From positions 106,591-170,590 of the forward strand of contig CACGAC010000002.1 of the NCBI GenBank assembly GCA_902571015.1: a stretch of 64,000 nt of DNA, written 5' to 3'. Numbering within the stretch: the first letter of the stretch is position 1; each line of letters opens with the position of its first letter. The position numbers and the translations under genes were made by a program. The notes beneath the pieces are model-generated. The model worked only from the letters and a program-made list of their open reading frames with translations. It was not told the origin of the DNA and did no database searches. Positions 47,337 to 57,124 of the stretch are shown in pieces. The stretch is from an uncultured Pelagibacteraceae bacterium. GTDB taxonomy: Bacteria > Pseudomonadota > Alphaproteobacteria > Pelagibacterales > Pelagibacteraceae.

Positions 47337-48377
47337 TTATCTTGCAGGTGGTACGTAAAGAATTCCACCCTTAGTCCATAATTCATTTGGACCTCTATCA
47401 GGTAAAATTCCAGTGTCAGCTATATTTCTTTTATAGCTTTCACCATAATTACCAACTTGCTTAATAATTCTTAGACTCCAGTCGTTATCTAAACCAAAAG
47501 CAGCACCTAATTCACCTTCTGCTCCAACTAATCTTTTAATAGCTGGGTTATCAGAAGTTTTCATCATATCTGCATTTGCTGATGTAATACCGTATTCCTC
47601 TGCTTCGATCATAGTATTTAATGACCATCTTACGATATCTTCCCACACAGAATCACCTTGTCTTACAACAGGACCTAATGGCTCCTTTGAAACAGTTTCA
47701 GGTAACACAATGTGTTCATCTGGATTAGACATTTTTGTTCTCTGTGCAGCAAGACCAGATTTATCAGTAGTGTAAGTATCACATCTACCTGCATCATAAG
47801 CAGCTACAACTTCATCAGCTTTTTCAAAAGCAACTGGTTCATATTTGATCCCTTTAGAATTAAAGAAGTCTCTCATATTTAACTCAGTTGTTGTACCAAT
47901 GTTAGTACAAGCTGAGATACCGTCTTTAAATTGGCTTGTTGAAGTAATACCAGAACTTTTTCTAACCATAAAACCTTGGCCATCGTAGAAATTTACTCCA
48001 ACGAATGTAAGTCCGATATCAGCATCTCTAGAAAGTGTCCAAGTTGTGTTTCTTGATAAGATATCAATCTCACCAGAAGTTAAAGCTGTAAACCTTTCTT
48101 TAGCACTTAGCGGTGTAAACTTAACTTTGTTTGCATCACCTAGCACTGCAGCAGCTACTGCTCTACATACATCAACGTCAATACCAGTCCAATTTCCTGC
48201 AGCATCAGCATTAGAAAATCCTGGAAGACCTTGAGATACTCCACATCTTACAAAACCCTTTTTTTGAGTATTTTTAAGTGTTTTAGATTTTTTAGCAGCC
48301 ATAGACTCTGTTGTAAAAGTGAACAACACAGCTACCATAGCAACTAAAGAAGTTAATTGTTTTAAGTATTTAAACAT
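47337..48377 (-). CDS. aapJ: amino-acid ABC transporter substrate-binding protein
   Basis: The 346-aa periplasmic binding protein has a signal peptide (residues about 1-28, ending SMAA) and the family-3 solute-binding pattern GVSQGLPGFSNADAAGNW, WTGIDVDVCRAVAAAVLG and TPLSAKERFTALTSGEIDIL. Two periplasmic lobes are predicted. It is the first gene of the operon, followed by a terminator-like hairpin, consistent with a highly expressed binding protein for general L-amino acids. Confidence 0.93.
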   Translation of the reverse strand: MFKYLKQLTSLVAMVAVLFTFTTESMAAKKSKTLKNTQKKGFVRCGVSQGLPGFSNADAAGNWTGIDVDVCRAVAAAVLGDANKVKFTPLSAKERFTALTSGEIDILSRNTTWTLSRDADIGLTFVGVNFYDGQGFMVRKSSGITSTSQFKDGISACTNIGTTTELNMRDFFNSKGIKYEPVAFEKADEVVAAYDAGRCDTYTTDKSGLAAQRTKMSNPDEHIVLPETVSKEPLGPVVRQGDSVWEDIVRWSLNTMIEAEEYGITSANADMMKTSDNPAIKRLVGAEGELGAAFGLDNDWSLRIIKQVGNYGESYKRNIADTGILPDRGPNELWTKGGILYVPPAR

Positions 48378-48551
48378 ATTTCTTCCTATTGTTTATTTAT
48401 TTGTTAACAAATAATTCAAAATTACTTTTGAATATTCATAATTTAAGCATGTTCAAAAATACTGTTCAAGAGGAATTTATTAGTATTTTGGACCCAGTGA
48501 AATTCTAGTCAAGATAATAATTGTATCAAAATTACAGTTAAAATTGATATC

Positions 48552-48628
48552 TGGCGCGCCCTGAAGGATTCGAACCTACGACCCTCGGTTTAGAAAACCG
48601 ATGCTCTATCCAGCTGAGCTAAGGGCGC
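48552..48628 (-). tRNA. tRNA-Arg(TCT)
   Basis: On the minus strand acceptor arms GCGCCCT and AGGGCGC pair, the D arm is TAGCTCAGCTGGATAGAGC, the anticodon loop reads TTTCTAA giving TCT, the T arm holds GGTTCGAATCC, and CCA is encoded at the 3' end. Length is 77 bases. It reads AGA/AGG codons, heavily used in this AT-rich genome. Confidence 0.95.
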
Positions 48629-48660
48629 ATTAAGTTTAATCTTACATATACAATAATAAG

Positions 48661-50067
48661 CTAATTTTTAAAAAGGAATTTTTTTATTAAAAGTAAAATT
48701 GTTAATAACTCTATCCGACCCACAATCATAAAGAAAATAAGACAATATTTACTAAATAATTGGAGATTGTAAAAATCAAATTCTTCTAAACCATATATTG
48801 AGGAATTAACAGTATTCATCAAAGTTAAAATCGACAATTTAAATGAATTAACAAATGTTATGCCACTTAAACTTAACAATGAAGTTAGTATAAATAAAGA
48901 TAAAATGAATATTGTTATTGTTAAAAAATATCTATTTATTTCATAAAGATTAAAATTAATTTTTGTAAATATTAACTTATTCATAAAAACATTTTTAGGT
49001 CTACTAAAAGATAAGATTTGATTTAGAGAAAACTTAAATAATGAATAAATTTTTATAAATCTTAAACCGGAACTTGTTGAAAAAAAAGAACCACCTATAA
49101 TAACTAAGATTAAGTATATAAAGTTTAAATTTTCTTGACCTGGACTTAATGAAAAACCAATATTTGTCATACTGCTAATTATCGCAAAAAGATTAATAAA
49201 AAAATCATGATTAAAACTAAAAAAAAGAAAAAAAATAGTTACTACGACTACTAAATAAACAAATAAGTGTAAATCCTCATAAAAAAAATTAACATTTTTT
49301 TTTCTTAAAAATATTAAATTATATGAGAAAAAAAGACTAAAAAAAGAAAACAACATCAACAAAGAAAATATAATTATTTGAACATTTTCTTTAATAATCA
49401 TTGATAATTCATTGACCGGTAAGAAGCCACCCGATGAAATTATGGTTAGGGCCAGATTTAACGAGTCAAATGTTCTTATTGAAAAAATATTTAATATTAT
49501 AAATATCAAAATAGTTAATGATGAGTATAAAATGAGAATTTTAGCTGCTTGTTTTAAAATTTCTGAACTATTAAAAGATATAAAATTTGTTAAAGTTTTT
49601 TTAAAACTGTCATCATAAATATCTATTAAATAAATAATTGAAAAAAGAAAATAAAGACCACCTATCCATTGAGTTGATGATCTCCAGATAATGAGGCTTT
49701 GATCAACTAGTTTTATATTATCAAAAACTGTGAAACCAGTAGATGTAAATCCTGATATTGCCTCAAAAAAAGAATTAGAAAAAGTTAAATTGTAAATACT
49801 GAAATAAAACGGAATTGATAAGACTAATGGTATTAATAAATAACCTAAAAAAATAGTTAATATTTTCTCAAAAATATTAGATTTAAAATTATATTTTCCA
49901 AATTTTAATAAAACTATGAATAATATAAATGATATTGCTAATGTATAATAATAAGTATTTAAATTTAAATATAAATTAAAATAATATGAATAAAGAATAT
50001 TAAAAAAAGAAAGTATTGAAACAATACCAAAAAAAAAACTTAAATATTTAATCTGTAATTTAAACAT
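48661..50067 (-). CDS. trkH: potassium uptake protein TrkH
   Basis: TrkH is the membrane subunit of the Trk K+ uptake system. The 468-aa protein has repeated membrane-pore-membrane units; TSTGFTVFDNI, ISSGGFLPVN, SSMTNIGFSLSPG and MNTVNSSIYGL are the four pore-loop regions with the selectivity glycines. The fourth is degenerate (NSSIYG), as often in Trk families. It lies 4 bases after trkA. Confidence 0.93.
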   Translation of the reverse strand: MFKLQIKYLSFFFGIVSILSFFNILYSYYFNLYLNLNTYYYTLAISFILFIVLLKFGKYNFKSNIFEKILTIFLGYLLIPLVLSIPFYFSIYNLTFSNSFFEAISGFTSTGFTVFDNIKLVDQSLIIWRSSTQWIGGLYFLFSIIYLIDIYDDSFKKTLTNFISFNSSEILKQAAKILILYSSLTILIFIILNIFSIRTFDSLNLALTIISSGGFLPVNELSMIIKENVQIIIFSLLMLFSFFSLFFSYNLIFLRKKNVNFFYEDLHLFVYLVVVVTIFFLFFSFNHDFFINLFAIISSMTNIGFSLSPGQENLNFIYLILVIIGGSFFSTSSGLRFIKIYSLFKFSLNQILSFSRPKNVFMNKLIFTKINFNLYEINRYFLTITIFILSLFILTSLLSLSGITFVNSFKLSILTLMNTVNSSIYGLEEFDFYNLQLFSKYCLIFFMIVGRIELLTILLLIKKFLFKN

Positions 50068-50071
50068 TCAA

Positions 50072-51463
50072 TTAAACAGAGCTAAGCCTAAAAAGATTTT
50101 CTACAACTCCGACTGTATCTTTTTTTACAATTAAAACAATTTGATCGTCTTTTTGAAAAATGAAATCAGATTTTGGGATAATTACTTTCTTGTTTCTTAA
50201 AACAGCGCCGATTCTTATTTCATCTGGTAAATTTGAATTTTTTAATTCTTTATTAATTAGTTCTGAAGACTCAATTATCTCTGCCTCTATTACCTCGTAC
50301 TCACCATTTGATATTGTATAAGCGTTTTCAATAGTACCCTTATGAATATGTTTTAAAATACTAGAAACTGTATTCATTCTTGGATCAATTAAATCATCAA
50401 TTTTTAAAGATGACTGTAACAAAGAATAATTTGGTTTATTGATTAAAGCCATTGTTCTTTTATCCTCAATGTCTTTTTGATCTTTAGCAAATTTTTCAAC
50501 AAGAACACTAACCATTAAATTATCCTCATCATCATTTGTAAGTGCAAGAACAGTTTCTGCTTCATCTAAATTTGCCTCAGATAAAACCTCTTCATCTAAT
50601 CCATTTCCATTTATTACAATTGTATTATTCAATTCATTTGCAAGATATTCAGATCGTGTTTTATCTTTTTCTACGATTTTCACCCTCACCCCATCTAATG
50701 TATCCTCGATATTTTTAGCAAGGTTATAACCAATATTTCCCCCTCCAATAATCAAAACTTTTTTAGATATTTTTTCAGAATGTCCAAATGCCTCTAAAGT
50801 TTCTGCCATTTGTGAAGAATTAATTATTACATAAATTTTATCATTTTCTTTGACTTGATCAGTTTTCTTAGGAATAAAAGATTTATCCCCTCTTATAATT
50901 GCAATAATATTTGCATCTAAATTTGGAAACTTATTAGTTAACTCATTTAATTTTAAACCAATCAATTTACAATTATCTTTAATTAATATTTCTAAAAGCC
51001 TAATTTGATTTTCAGCAAATGGAACACTATCTAATGCACCTGGTGCCTCTAATTTTCTTTGTATTGATCTAGCAATTTCAATTTCAGGTGAAATTATTAC
51101 ATCAATTGGTAAGTTTTCTTTATTATAAACTCTTGAAAATTTTGGATTTAAATAATCTTGAGATCTAATTCTGGCAATTTTTTTTGGGATATTGAAAATA
51201 GAGAATGCTATTTGACAAATTAACATGTTAATTTCATCATTTCTAGTAACTGCTATTATCATATCAGTTTCGACTGCATTAGCCTTCTCAAGTATTGATG
51301 GATAAGTTGCTTTACCAACTATTGCTTTTACATCAAGTGAGTCATTAATTTTTTGTATATCCTCGCTCGATTGATCAATTACAGTAATAGAATGACCTTG
51401 CTCACTAAGTAGTTTGGCAATAGTGAAACCTACTCGTCCAGCACCACAAATAATAATATTCAT
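50072..51463 (-). CDS. trkA: Trk potassium transporter NAD-binding regulator TrkA
   Basis: TrkA is the cytoplasmic gating subunit for TrkH. I start at ATG 51463, giving 463 aa beginning MNIIICGAGRVG; an upstream TTG overlaps ntrX. The protein has two RCK_N/RCK_C repeats: IIICGAGRVGFTIAKLL near the start and VLIIGGGNIGYNLAKNI around residues 233-250. The start is one base after the ntrX stop. The ntrY-ntrX-trkA-trkH order is shared by many alphaproteobacteria. Confidence 0.94.
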   Translation of the reverse strand: MNIIICGAGRVGFTIAKLLSEQGHSITVIDQSSEDIQKINDSLDVKAIVGKATYPSILEKANAVETDMIIAVTRNDEINMLICQIAFSIFNIPKKIARIRSQDYLNPKFSRVYNKENLPIDVIISPEIEIARSIQRKLEAPGALDSVPFAENQIRLLEILIKDNCKLIGLKLNELTNKFPNLDANIIAIIRGDKSFIPKKTDQVKENDKIYVIINSSQMAETLEAFGHSEKISKKVLIIGGGNIGYNLAKNIEDTLDGVRVKIVEKDKTRSEYLANELNNTIVINGNGLDEEVLSEANLDEAETVLALTNDDEDNLMVSVLVEKFAKDQKDIEDKRTMALINKPNYSLLQSSLKIDDLIDPRMNTVSSILKHIHKGTIENAYTISNGEYEVIEAEIIESSELINKELKNSNLPDEIRIGAVLRNKKVIIPKSDFIFQKDDQIVLIVKKDTVGVVENLFRLSSV

Positions 51464-51464
51464 T

Positions 51465-52820
51465 TTAATTAAATTCTTTAATTCCAAGTCCCTTTAGTTT
51501 TCGATGAAGGGCGCTTCTTTCCATGCCAACAAAAGTAGCTGTTTTTGATATATTCCCATTAAACTTTTTTAACTGAAGACTTAAATACTCTCTTTCAAAC
51601 TTTTCTCTAGCCTCTTTTAAAGGCACAGATAAACTATTTTCATTGAATCTGCTATTGTTAATACCAGATTTTAAAGACTCCTTAATTATATTAGAAATTT
51701 TTTCTTGAGTATTAGGCTGCAATATTGCAATTCTCTCAATTAAATTTCTTAATTCTCTAACATTTCCATGCCAATCATGATTCAAAATATAACTATTATT
51801 TTCGTCAATTTCCAAATTTTTGATATTATAACTTTCTGAAATTTTATTTGAAAAATACTTAATAAGTAATGGAATATCTGAAATTCTCTCATTTAAAGGT
51901 TTAATATTAATTTCAAATACATTTAATCTATGAAATAAATCCTCTCTAAAATTGCCCAATTCTATTTCTTGCTTCAAATCTTTACTAGATGAACAGATTA
52001 ATCTAACATCAACATTTATATCATTATTACCATTTACTCTTTTAAATTTCTGATCTGTCAAAACTCTCAAAATTTTTGATTGTATTGCTAGTGGTATTTC
52101 AGACACTTGATCTACAAGAAGTGTTCCATTATTTGCTTTCTCCAACGCACCGTAGGATATCGACCCATCATTCTTTTCCTCACCAAATAATTCTAAATCA
52201 TATTTATCATTATCAAGTAAAGCACCATTAATAATTATAAAAGGTTTATTTTTTCTTTTGGAATTTTTATGTATTTTTCGAGCAATCAATTCCTTTCCAG
52301 AACCTGATGGGCCATTAATGAAAATTCTACTTTCAGTAACAGAAATTTTTTCAATTTGATCTTTTATATTAATAATATTCTTACTATCACCAATTAACTC
52401 ATATGAAGAAAAAAGTTTATCTTCGTATTCTTTATTTTGTGTCTTTAAGCTTAAATTCTCAACAGCTCTACTTATAAAATTTAATAATCTTGTTTTATCA
52501 AAGGGTTTTTCGACAAATTCAAATGCTCCATGTTTTAATGAATTAACTGCCATTTCTATATTCGCATGTCCTGAAATCATAATTACAGGTACGTCAATAT
52601 TCTTTGATTTTATGTGTGTTAAAAGTTGAATACCATCATTGTCTCCCTTGTCTAATTTTACATCAAGTATTGCTACATCTGGCATCTTTTTATCAATTTC
52701 ATTTAACGCTTGATTAAAGTTTGCAGCTAATCGAGTTTGATAACCTGCATCTACAATAAGATCATTCAGGATATTTCTTATATCTGAATTATCATCAACA
52801 ATTAATATTTCTATACTCAT
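51465..52820 (-). CDS. ntrX: NtrX-type response regulator with degenerate sigma-54 activator domain
   Basis: The 451-aa protein has a receiver domain (Asp53 in ILDVKLD, Lys105 in EKPFD), an AAA+ domain with intact Walker A GPSGSGKE at residues 170-177, and a C-terminal Fis-type HTH (NISKTATFVGMERSALHRKL). The sigma-54 contact motif GAFTGA is absent: the segment after ELFGEEK (residues 210-216) reads NDGSISYG and is about four residues shorter than in NtrC. Walker B is LLVDQVSEI, with Gln238 where the catalytic Glu is expected. It is probably a DNA-binding regulator that no longer activates sigma-54 promoters. Co-transcribed with ntrY. Confidence 0.9.
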   Translation of the reverse strand: MSIEILIVDDNSDIRNILNDLIVDAGYQTRLAANFNQALNEIDKKMPDVAILDVKLDKGDNDGIQLLTHIKSKNIDVPVIMISGHANIEMAVNSLKHGAFEFVEKPFDKTRLLNFISRAVENLSLKTQNKEYEDKLFSSYELIGDSKNIINIKDQIEKISVTESRIFINGPSGSGKELIARKIHKNSKRKNKPFIIINGALLDNDKYDLELFGEEKNDGSISYGALEKANNGTLLVDQVSEIPLAIQSKILRVLTDQKFKRVNGNNDINVDVRLICSSSKDLKQEIELGNFREDLFHRLNVFEINIKPLNERISDIPLLIKYFSNKISESYNIKNLEIDENNSYILNHDWHGNVRELRNLIERIAILQPNTQEKISNIIKESLKSGINNSRFNENSLSVPLKEAREKFEREYLSLQLKKFNGNISKTATFVGMERSALHRKLKGLGIKEFN

Positions 52821-54599
52821 TTAATTAAATTTAATTTCTATTTTTGCTCCGTTTGGAATGGAAAAAAAATTTATTTCACCATTATGATCATTAATAATTT
52901 TATTTACTATCGAAAGACCTAATCCTGTGCCATTTTTTTTTGTAGTGAAGTAAGGATTTAGAATTTCTTTTATATTATTTTTTATATTTTCAAAACCCAA
53001 ACCACTATCTGTAATTACAATATAAATTTGGTTATTTCTCTTTAAAATTTCAATAGTAATAATTTTATTGAAATTGCTTGAATTTTCAGCTTTTTGTTGA
53101 ATACTTTCAATAGAGTTTTTAATTAAATTAAATATTACTCTACTAATTTGCTCTTTATCACATTCTAATAAAATTGAAGATTTATCATTTATAAAATCAA
53201 TTTTTATCATAGGATCTATCTCAGATAATAATTTAATATTTTCACTAATTATCTTTATTAAATTATTTTTTTTTAATACTGGCTTAGGCATTCTAGCAAA
53301 ATCAGAAAATTCATTAACTAAATTACCAATTTGTTTGATCTGATTATTAATGATTTTTAAATTTTCCTCAAAATTATCTTTCTCATTTTTATTAACTTGT
53401 TGAATATATTTTTCTTTAATTCTATCTATTGATAATTGAATGGGCGTAAGAGGATTTTTTATTTCATGAGCTAATTTTCTTGCAAGATTACCCCAGGCTT
53501 CATACCTCTCATTAATTATCAATTTATCTTGTTGATTTTTTAATCTAACAATCATTGAATTAAAATTCTTATTTAAAATTTCCAAATCTTTATCTGTTTT
53601 TATCTCAGGAACTTTTGTCGTTAAATCACCCTCTCCTATTGCAGTAGATGCAGAAATTAAATTATTTATAGACCTAAAAAATCTTGAAGAAAATCTTATA
53701 GCAATAGTAATTGATATAAAAAGTAGAAGTGTAACAATAATTATATATATTATTGCAAAAGAAATTTTTATCCCTGTGCTTCTTTCCTCAACTGTGTAAT
53801 AAAAATTTATTGCCTCTTGAGACTCATTCAAATATTTTGATATATCTTTATCAAGGTATTTAACAACATACAAAAATCTGTTTTCAAAAGCTTGGAGTCT
53901 CATTATTGCAGCAGAGATATTTTCAGGCGCATTTATTATTTTAAGCGGTCTATCATCATCTAATACAAGTTTTAGTGTTTTATCTATTGGAGGAATATAT
54001 TTCGAGCGATCATCTATATTAGTAAATAACAATTCTTTATTTTGATCAATGATATGTATTTCATCTATATCTCTAATTAATTTTTGAGTTTTTAAGAATC
54101 TTATATATTCTTTATTATTATCATTCAAAAATTTTGAACTTTTGTTAGTATCAAAAGCAATTAATATTATATCAGATTCAATTTTATTCCTTACTTCTTC
54201 TACATAACTTTTAGCAAGTTCATAAGAATTATTTACAACAGTTGTCACTTTTTTATCAAAATATTTTTCAAGAGCAAAAGAAAATAAAAAAAGTGAAAAA
54301 ATTGAAATCAATATTGAGGGAATTAAGGTGAAGAGTGAAAAATAAGTAATATATTTTTTGTTAGATTTTAAACCGTCTTTATCAATATCATTTCTAATAG
54401 ATTTTTTTACCTCTAAAAAAATGAGTACAAATAATGATAAAAGTAATAAGATATTTAGGATCAATAAATATTGTAAATTATTTTGATTTAATTCAACAAA
54501 ACTTCTATCTATAAATGTTAAAAAAGTTAAAAATCCTAAAAATAGTGTGATACTAGATAGAATAATTATGAAAATATTTTTTTTCAAAAATTCAACCAT
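52821..54599 (-). CDS. ntrY: NtrY-type sensor histidine kinase
   Basis: This is the kinase partner of NtrX. The 592-aa protein has three or four membrane helices (residues about 8-30, 42-62, 88-112, 275-300), a large periplasmic loop, a HAMP domain near 300-350, a HisKA domain with ARKLAHEIKNPLTPIQLS, and a HATPase domain with DSGLGF and NGTGLGLSIVNKI. No PAS domain is obvious. It abuts ntrX. Confidence 0.92.
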   Translation of the reverse strand: MVEFLKKNIFIIILSSITLFLGFLTFLTFIDRSFVELNQNNLQYLLILNILLLLSLFVLIFLEVKKSIRNDIDKDGLKSNKKYITYFSLFTLIPSILISIFSLFLFSFALEKYFDKKVTTVVNNSYELAKSYVEEVRNKIESDIILIAFDTNKSSKFLNDNNKEYIRFLKTQKLIRDIDEIHIIDQNKELLFTNIDDRSKYIPPIDKTLKLVLDDDRPLKIINAPENISAAIMRLQAFENRFLYVVKYLDKDISKYLNESQEAINFYYTVEERSTGIKISFAIIYIIIVTLLLFISITIAIRFSSRFFRSINNLISASTAIGEGDLTTKVPEIKTDKDLEILNKNFNSMIVRLKNQQDKLIINERYEAWGNLARKLAHEIKNPLTPIQLSIDRIKEKYIQQVNKNEKDNFEENLKIINNQIKQIGNLVNEFSDFARMPKPVLKKNNLIKIISENIKLLSEIDPMIKIDFINDKSSILLECDKEQISRVIFNLIKNSIESIQQKAENSSNFNKIITIEILKRNNQIYIVITDSGLGFENIKNNIKEILNPYFTTKKNGTGLGLSIVNKIINDHNGEINFFSIPNGAKIEIKFN

Positions 54600-54625
54600 A
54601 TTTAAGAATTATAGTATTTAAAGGA

Positions 54626-55732
54626 ATGAACAACTATTTTGTAATATTAGCTGCTGGAAAAAGTAAGAGATTTCATAAAAAAATACCCAAGCAATTCTAT
54701 AATTATAAAAATAAAGAAATAATTGATCACTCTATTGAAAAATCAGTCAATTCAAAGCTTTTTAAAAAAATTTTAGTTGTCACTAATAATATCAATCATT
54801 TAAAAAAAAAGAAGATCCACCATTCAGTTAAAGTAATAAAGGGAGGCAAAGAAAGATCTGATTCTTCTTTAATAGCGTTAAAATATTTAAAAAAATATAA
54901 GCCTAATAATATTCTAATACATGACGCTGCCAGACCCGATTTTACAATTAAATTATTGAGAGAATTATTAGGACATTTAAAAAGAAATACAGCTGTAATT
55001 CCATATATTAACTCTAAGGATACAATAAAATATAGAGTCAAAAATGAATTATACAATCTTAACAGAGAAAATACATATCTTACTCAAACACCACAAGCAT
55101 TTAAGTTTAAAAAATTATACGAACTTGCAATTAATGAAAAAAACAAAATTACAGATGAAGCAACTTTATTCGTTAATAAAAATCGAAAAATAAAATTTAT
55201 AAAAGGAGAAAATACTAATAATAAAATCACTTTTAGAAGTGATATAAAATTAGCTAAAACTTTTTTTGGAATTGGTTTTGATATTCATAGATTAGTTAGA
55301 AATAAGAAGCTTTATTTAGGCGGTGCTAAAATACCGTTTCACTCGGGATTGAAAGGACATTCAGATGGAGATGTAATTTTGCATTCAATTATAGACTCGA
55401 TTTTAGGTGCCATGAGAAATAAAGATATTGGATCTTTTTTTCCTAATACAAAAAAATATAAAAATATTAGATCTCCAAAAATATTAAAACCAGTGGTTGA
55501 AAGGCTTAATAAATCAAATTTTTTTATAAATAATTTAGATATAAATTTGATTTGTGAACAACCAAAAGTATCAAAATATAGAGATCGTATAATTAACTCA
55601 ATCTCCAAATTAATGATGTTAAAAAAAGATTTTATAAATTTAAAAGGTAAAACAGTTGAAAAACTTGGTTTGATCGGAAAAGAAAAAGCTATTGCGTGTG
55701 AAGTTATAATTTCAATAACGAGATATGATTAA
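54626..55732 (+). CDS. ispDF: bifunctional IspD/IspF isoprenoid synthesis enzyme
   Basis: The protein fuses two MEP-pathway enzymes. The N-terminal cytidylyltransferase half starts VILAAGKSKRFHKKIPKQF (residues about 6-24), with LIHDAARPDF. The C-terminal cyclodiphosphate synthase half starts FGIGFDIHRL near 215, with GHSDGDVILHSIIDSILGA containing metal-binding Asp and His residues. The 368-aa length and fusion are typical of alphaproteobacteria. It is divergent from ntrY and overlaps pgpA by 8 bases. Confidence 0.95.
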   Translation: MNNYFVILAAGKSKRFHKKIPKQFYNYKNKEIIDHSIEKSVNSKLFKKILVVTNNINHLKKKKIHHSVKVIKGGKERSDSSLIALKYLKKYKPNNILIHDAARPDFTIKLLRELLGHLKRNTAVIPYINSKDTIKYRVKNELYNLNRENTYLTQTPQAFKFKKLYELAINEKNKITDEATLFVNKNRKIKFIKGENTNNKITFRSDIKLAKTFFGIGFDIHRLVRNKKLYLGGAKIPFHSGLKGHSDGDVILHSIIDSILGAMRNKDIGSFFPNTKKYKNIRSPKILKPVVERLNKSNFFINNLDINLICEQPKVSKYRDRIINSISKLMMLKKDFINLKGKTVEKLGLIGKEKAIACEVIISITRYD

Positions 55733-56228
55733 AACCATTAATACTTTGTTCGTTACAATGTTCGGTTTAGGTAAAGTTCCAAAAATTCCAGGCACTTTTG
55801 GATCACTAGCTACAGTAATTATTCTCTATCTTTTTTTTCACATATTTAATTTGTCTTCAAACTTAATATTAATATTTTTGATCCTCATTTTCATTTTATC
55901 TTTTTTAGCTGTAGCGCATCATATTAAAGATAATAAAAATAAAGATCCCAAAGAAGTAATCATTGATGAATTTATTGGTCAATCCATTCCAATTTATCTT
56001 TATGAAATTTCACATGGTACAGAAAAATCACCTAATGAAGCATTAATTTTTTATAGTATTTGTTTTGTGTTATTTAGATTTTTTGATATTGCAAAACCAT
56101 TTCCTGTAAATTTTTTAGATAAAAACTTTAAAAATAGTTTTGGTGTAATTATGGATGATGTATTTGCAGGATTATATGTTGTTTTATCTTTAATTTGCTT
56201 TATGGTTTTAAGTGGTTATTTTGTGTAA
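55725..56228 (+). CDS. pgpA: phosphatidylglycerophosphatase A
   Basis: This enzyme dephosphorylates phosphatidylglycerophosphate to phosphatidylglycerol. The 167-aa protein has about four membrane helices and the family motifs GLGKVPKIPGTFGSLATV (residues 14-31), VIIDEFIGQ and FRFFDIAKPFPV followed by GVIMDDVFAG, with the acidic catalytic residues. It shares one base with the cinA start. Confidence 0.93.
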   Translation: MIKTINTLFVTMFGLGKVPKIPGTFGSLATVIILYLFFHIFNLSSNLILIFLILIFILSFLAVAHHIKDNKNKDPKEVIIDEFIGQSIPIYLYEISHGTEKSPNEALIFYSICFVLFRFFDIAKPFPVNFLDKNFKNSFGVIMDDVFAGLYVVLSLICFMVLSGYFV

Positions 56229-56689
56229 TGAAATCATTAATCAAACTATTAATAAGAAAAAAAATTAAAATCTCAGTTGCTGAGTCCTGCACAGGTGGAT
56301 TATTGGCCAATGCTATCACTTCAGTCAGTGGTGCATCCAAAATATTTAATTTAGGCTTGATCACCTACTCTAATCAAGCAAAAATAAAAATTTTAAAAGT
56401 AAATAAAAAGATTATCAAAAAATATGGTGCTGTAAGCCATGAATGTTGCAATGCAATGGTTAATAATTTATCTAAAATCTCAAAAGCTAGTATTAATGTT
56501 TCGATTACCGGTATTGCGGGACCTAAAGGTGGCACCAAAAAAAAACCTGTTGGCTTAGTTTATATTGGAGTTAAAAAAGGAGCTAAAATTGAGATAAATA
56601 AATGTTTATTCAAAAGTAAAAAAAGATCCTCAATACAAAAAGCTACTGTAAAAAAAGCCCTAAATCTAGTTCTTAGAGCTGCTAAATAG
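56228..56689 (+). CDS. cinA: CinA-family nicotinamide-nucleotide amidohydrolase
   Basis: The 153-aa protein is the C-terminal CinA (PncC) domain alone, which deamidates NMN. Motifs are SVAESCTGGLLANAITSVSGAS (residues about 17-38) and SITGIAGPKGGTKKKPVGLVYIG. Start ATG at 56228 gives a TAATG coupling with pgpA. It overlaps the convergent ratA by 24 bases. Confidence 0.9.
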   Translation: MKSLIKLLIRKKIKISVAESCTGGLLANAITSVSGASKIFNLGLITYSNQAKIKILKVNKKIIKKYGAVSHECCNAMVNNLSKISKASINVSITGIAGPKGGTKKKPVGLVYIGVKKGAKIEINKCLFKSKKRSSIQKATVKKALNLVLRAAK

Positions 56690-57124
56690 TTGCTCTGCTC
56701 TTTTTTGAAATGCATCAGCTATTTTCTCTAATCCAAATTGAAAAGATATTACCATTAAAGAATTTAAAAATTTATTTTTAATTTCGAAATCAATATCAAA
56801 AGTTACTTCTGTAATTCCATTCTCTTTATCAACAAAAATCCAATTATTGGATAAATGATTCAAAGGTCCCTCTATATTCTTAACAAATATTGTGTCTTTT
56901 TTTCTGTTAAAAACTACATCACTTTTATAAGTGTCTTTAAAAGGTCCTTTTCCTATTGTTAAGTCTGCAATTATTTTTGTTAAATCACCCTCATTTTTAT
57001 TTTCATATATTTTTGCACCAAAACAGAATGGAACAAATTCTGGATATTTTTCAATATCCAAAACTAAATCAATTAAATCTTTTTTTTTACATTCAATTAA
57101 TCGCTTAACTGAAGCTTTTGGCAT
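56666..57124 (-). CDS. ratA: RatA/Coq10-family START-domain protein
   Basis: The 152-aa protein has the polyketide cyclase/START fold of the Coq10/RatA family, with VLDIEKYPEFVPFC (residues about 21-34) and a C-terminal helix SFQFGLEKIADAFQKRAEQLF. In alphaproteobacteria this gene next to lipA is thought to act in ubiquinone handling (Coq10-like); the RatA toxin name from E. coli should not be taken as proof of toxicity. It shares one base with the lipA stop. Confidence 0.85.
   Translation of the reverse strand: MPKASVKRLIECKKKDLIDLVLDIEKYPEFVPFCFGAKIYENKNEGDLTKIIADLTIGKGPFKDTYKSDVVFNRKKDTIFVKNIEGPLNHLSNNWIFVDKENGITEVTFDIDFEIKNKFLNSLMVISFQFGLEKIADAFQKRAEQLFSSSKN

Noticed and set aside
56666..57124. 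RatA as a toxin of a toxin-antitoxin system
   Set aside because: No antitoxin partner is adjacent, and the alphaproteobacterial lipA-ratA linkage fits a Coq10-type lipid-binding role.
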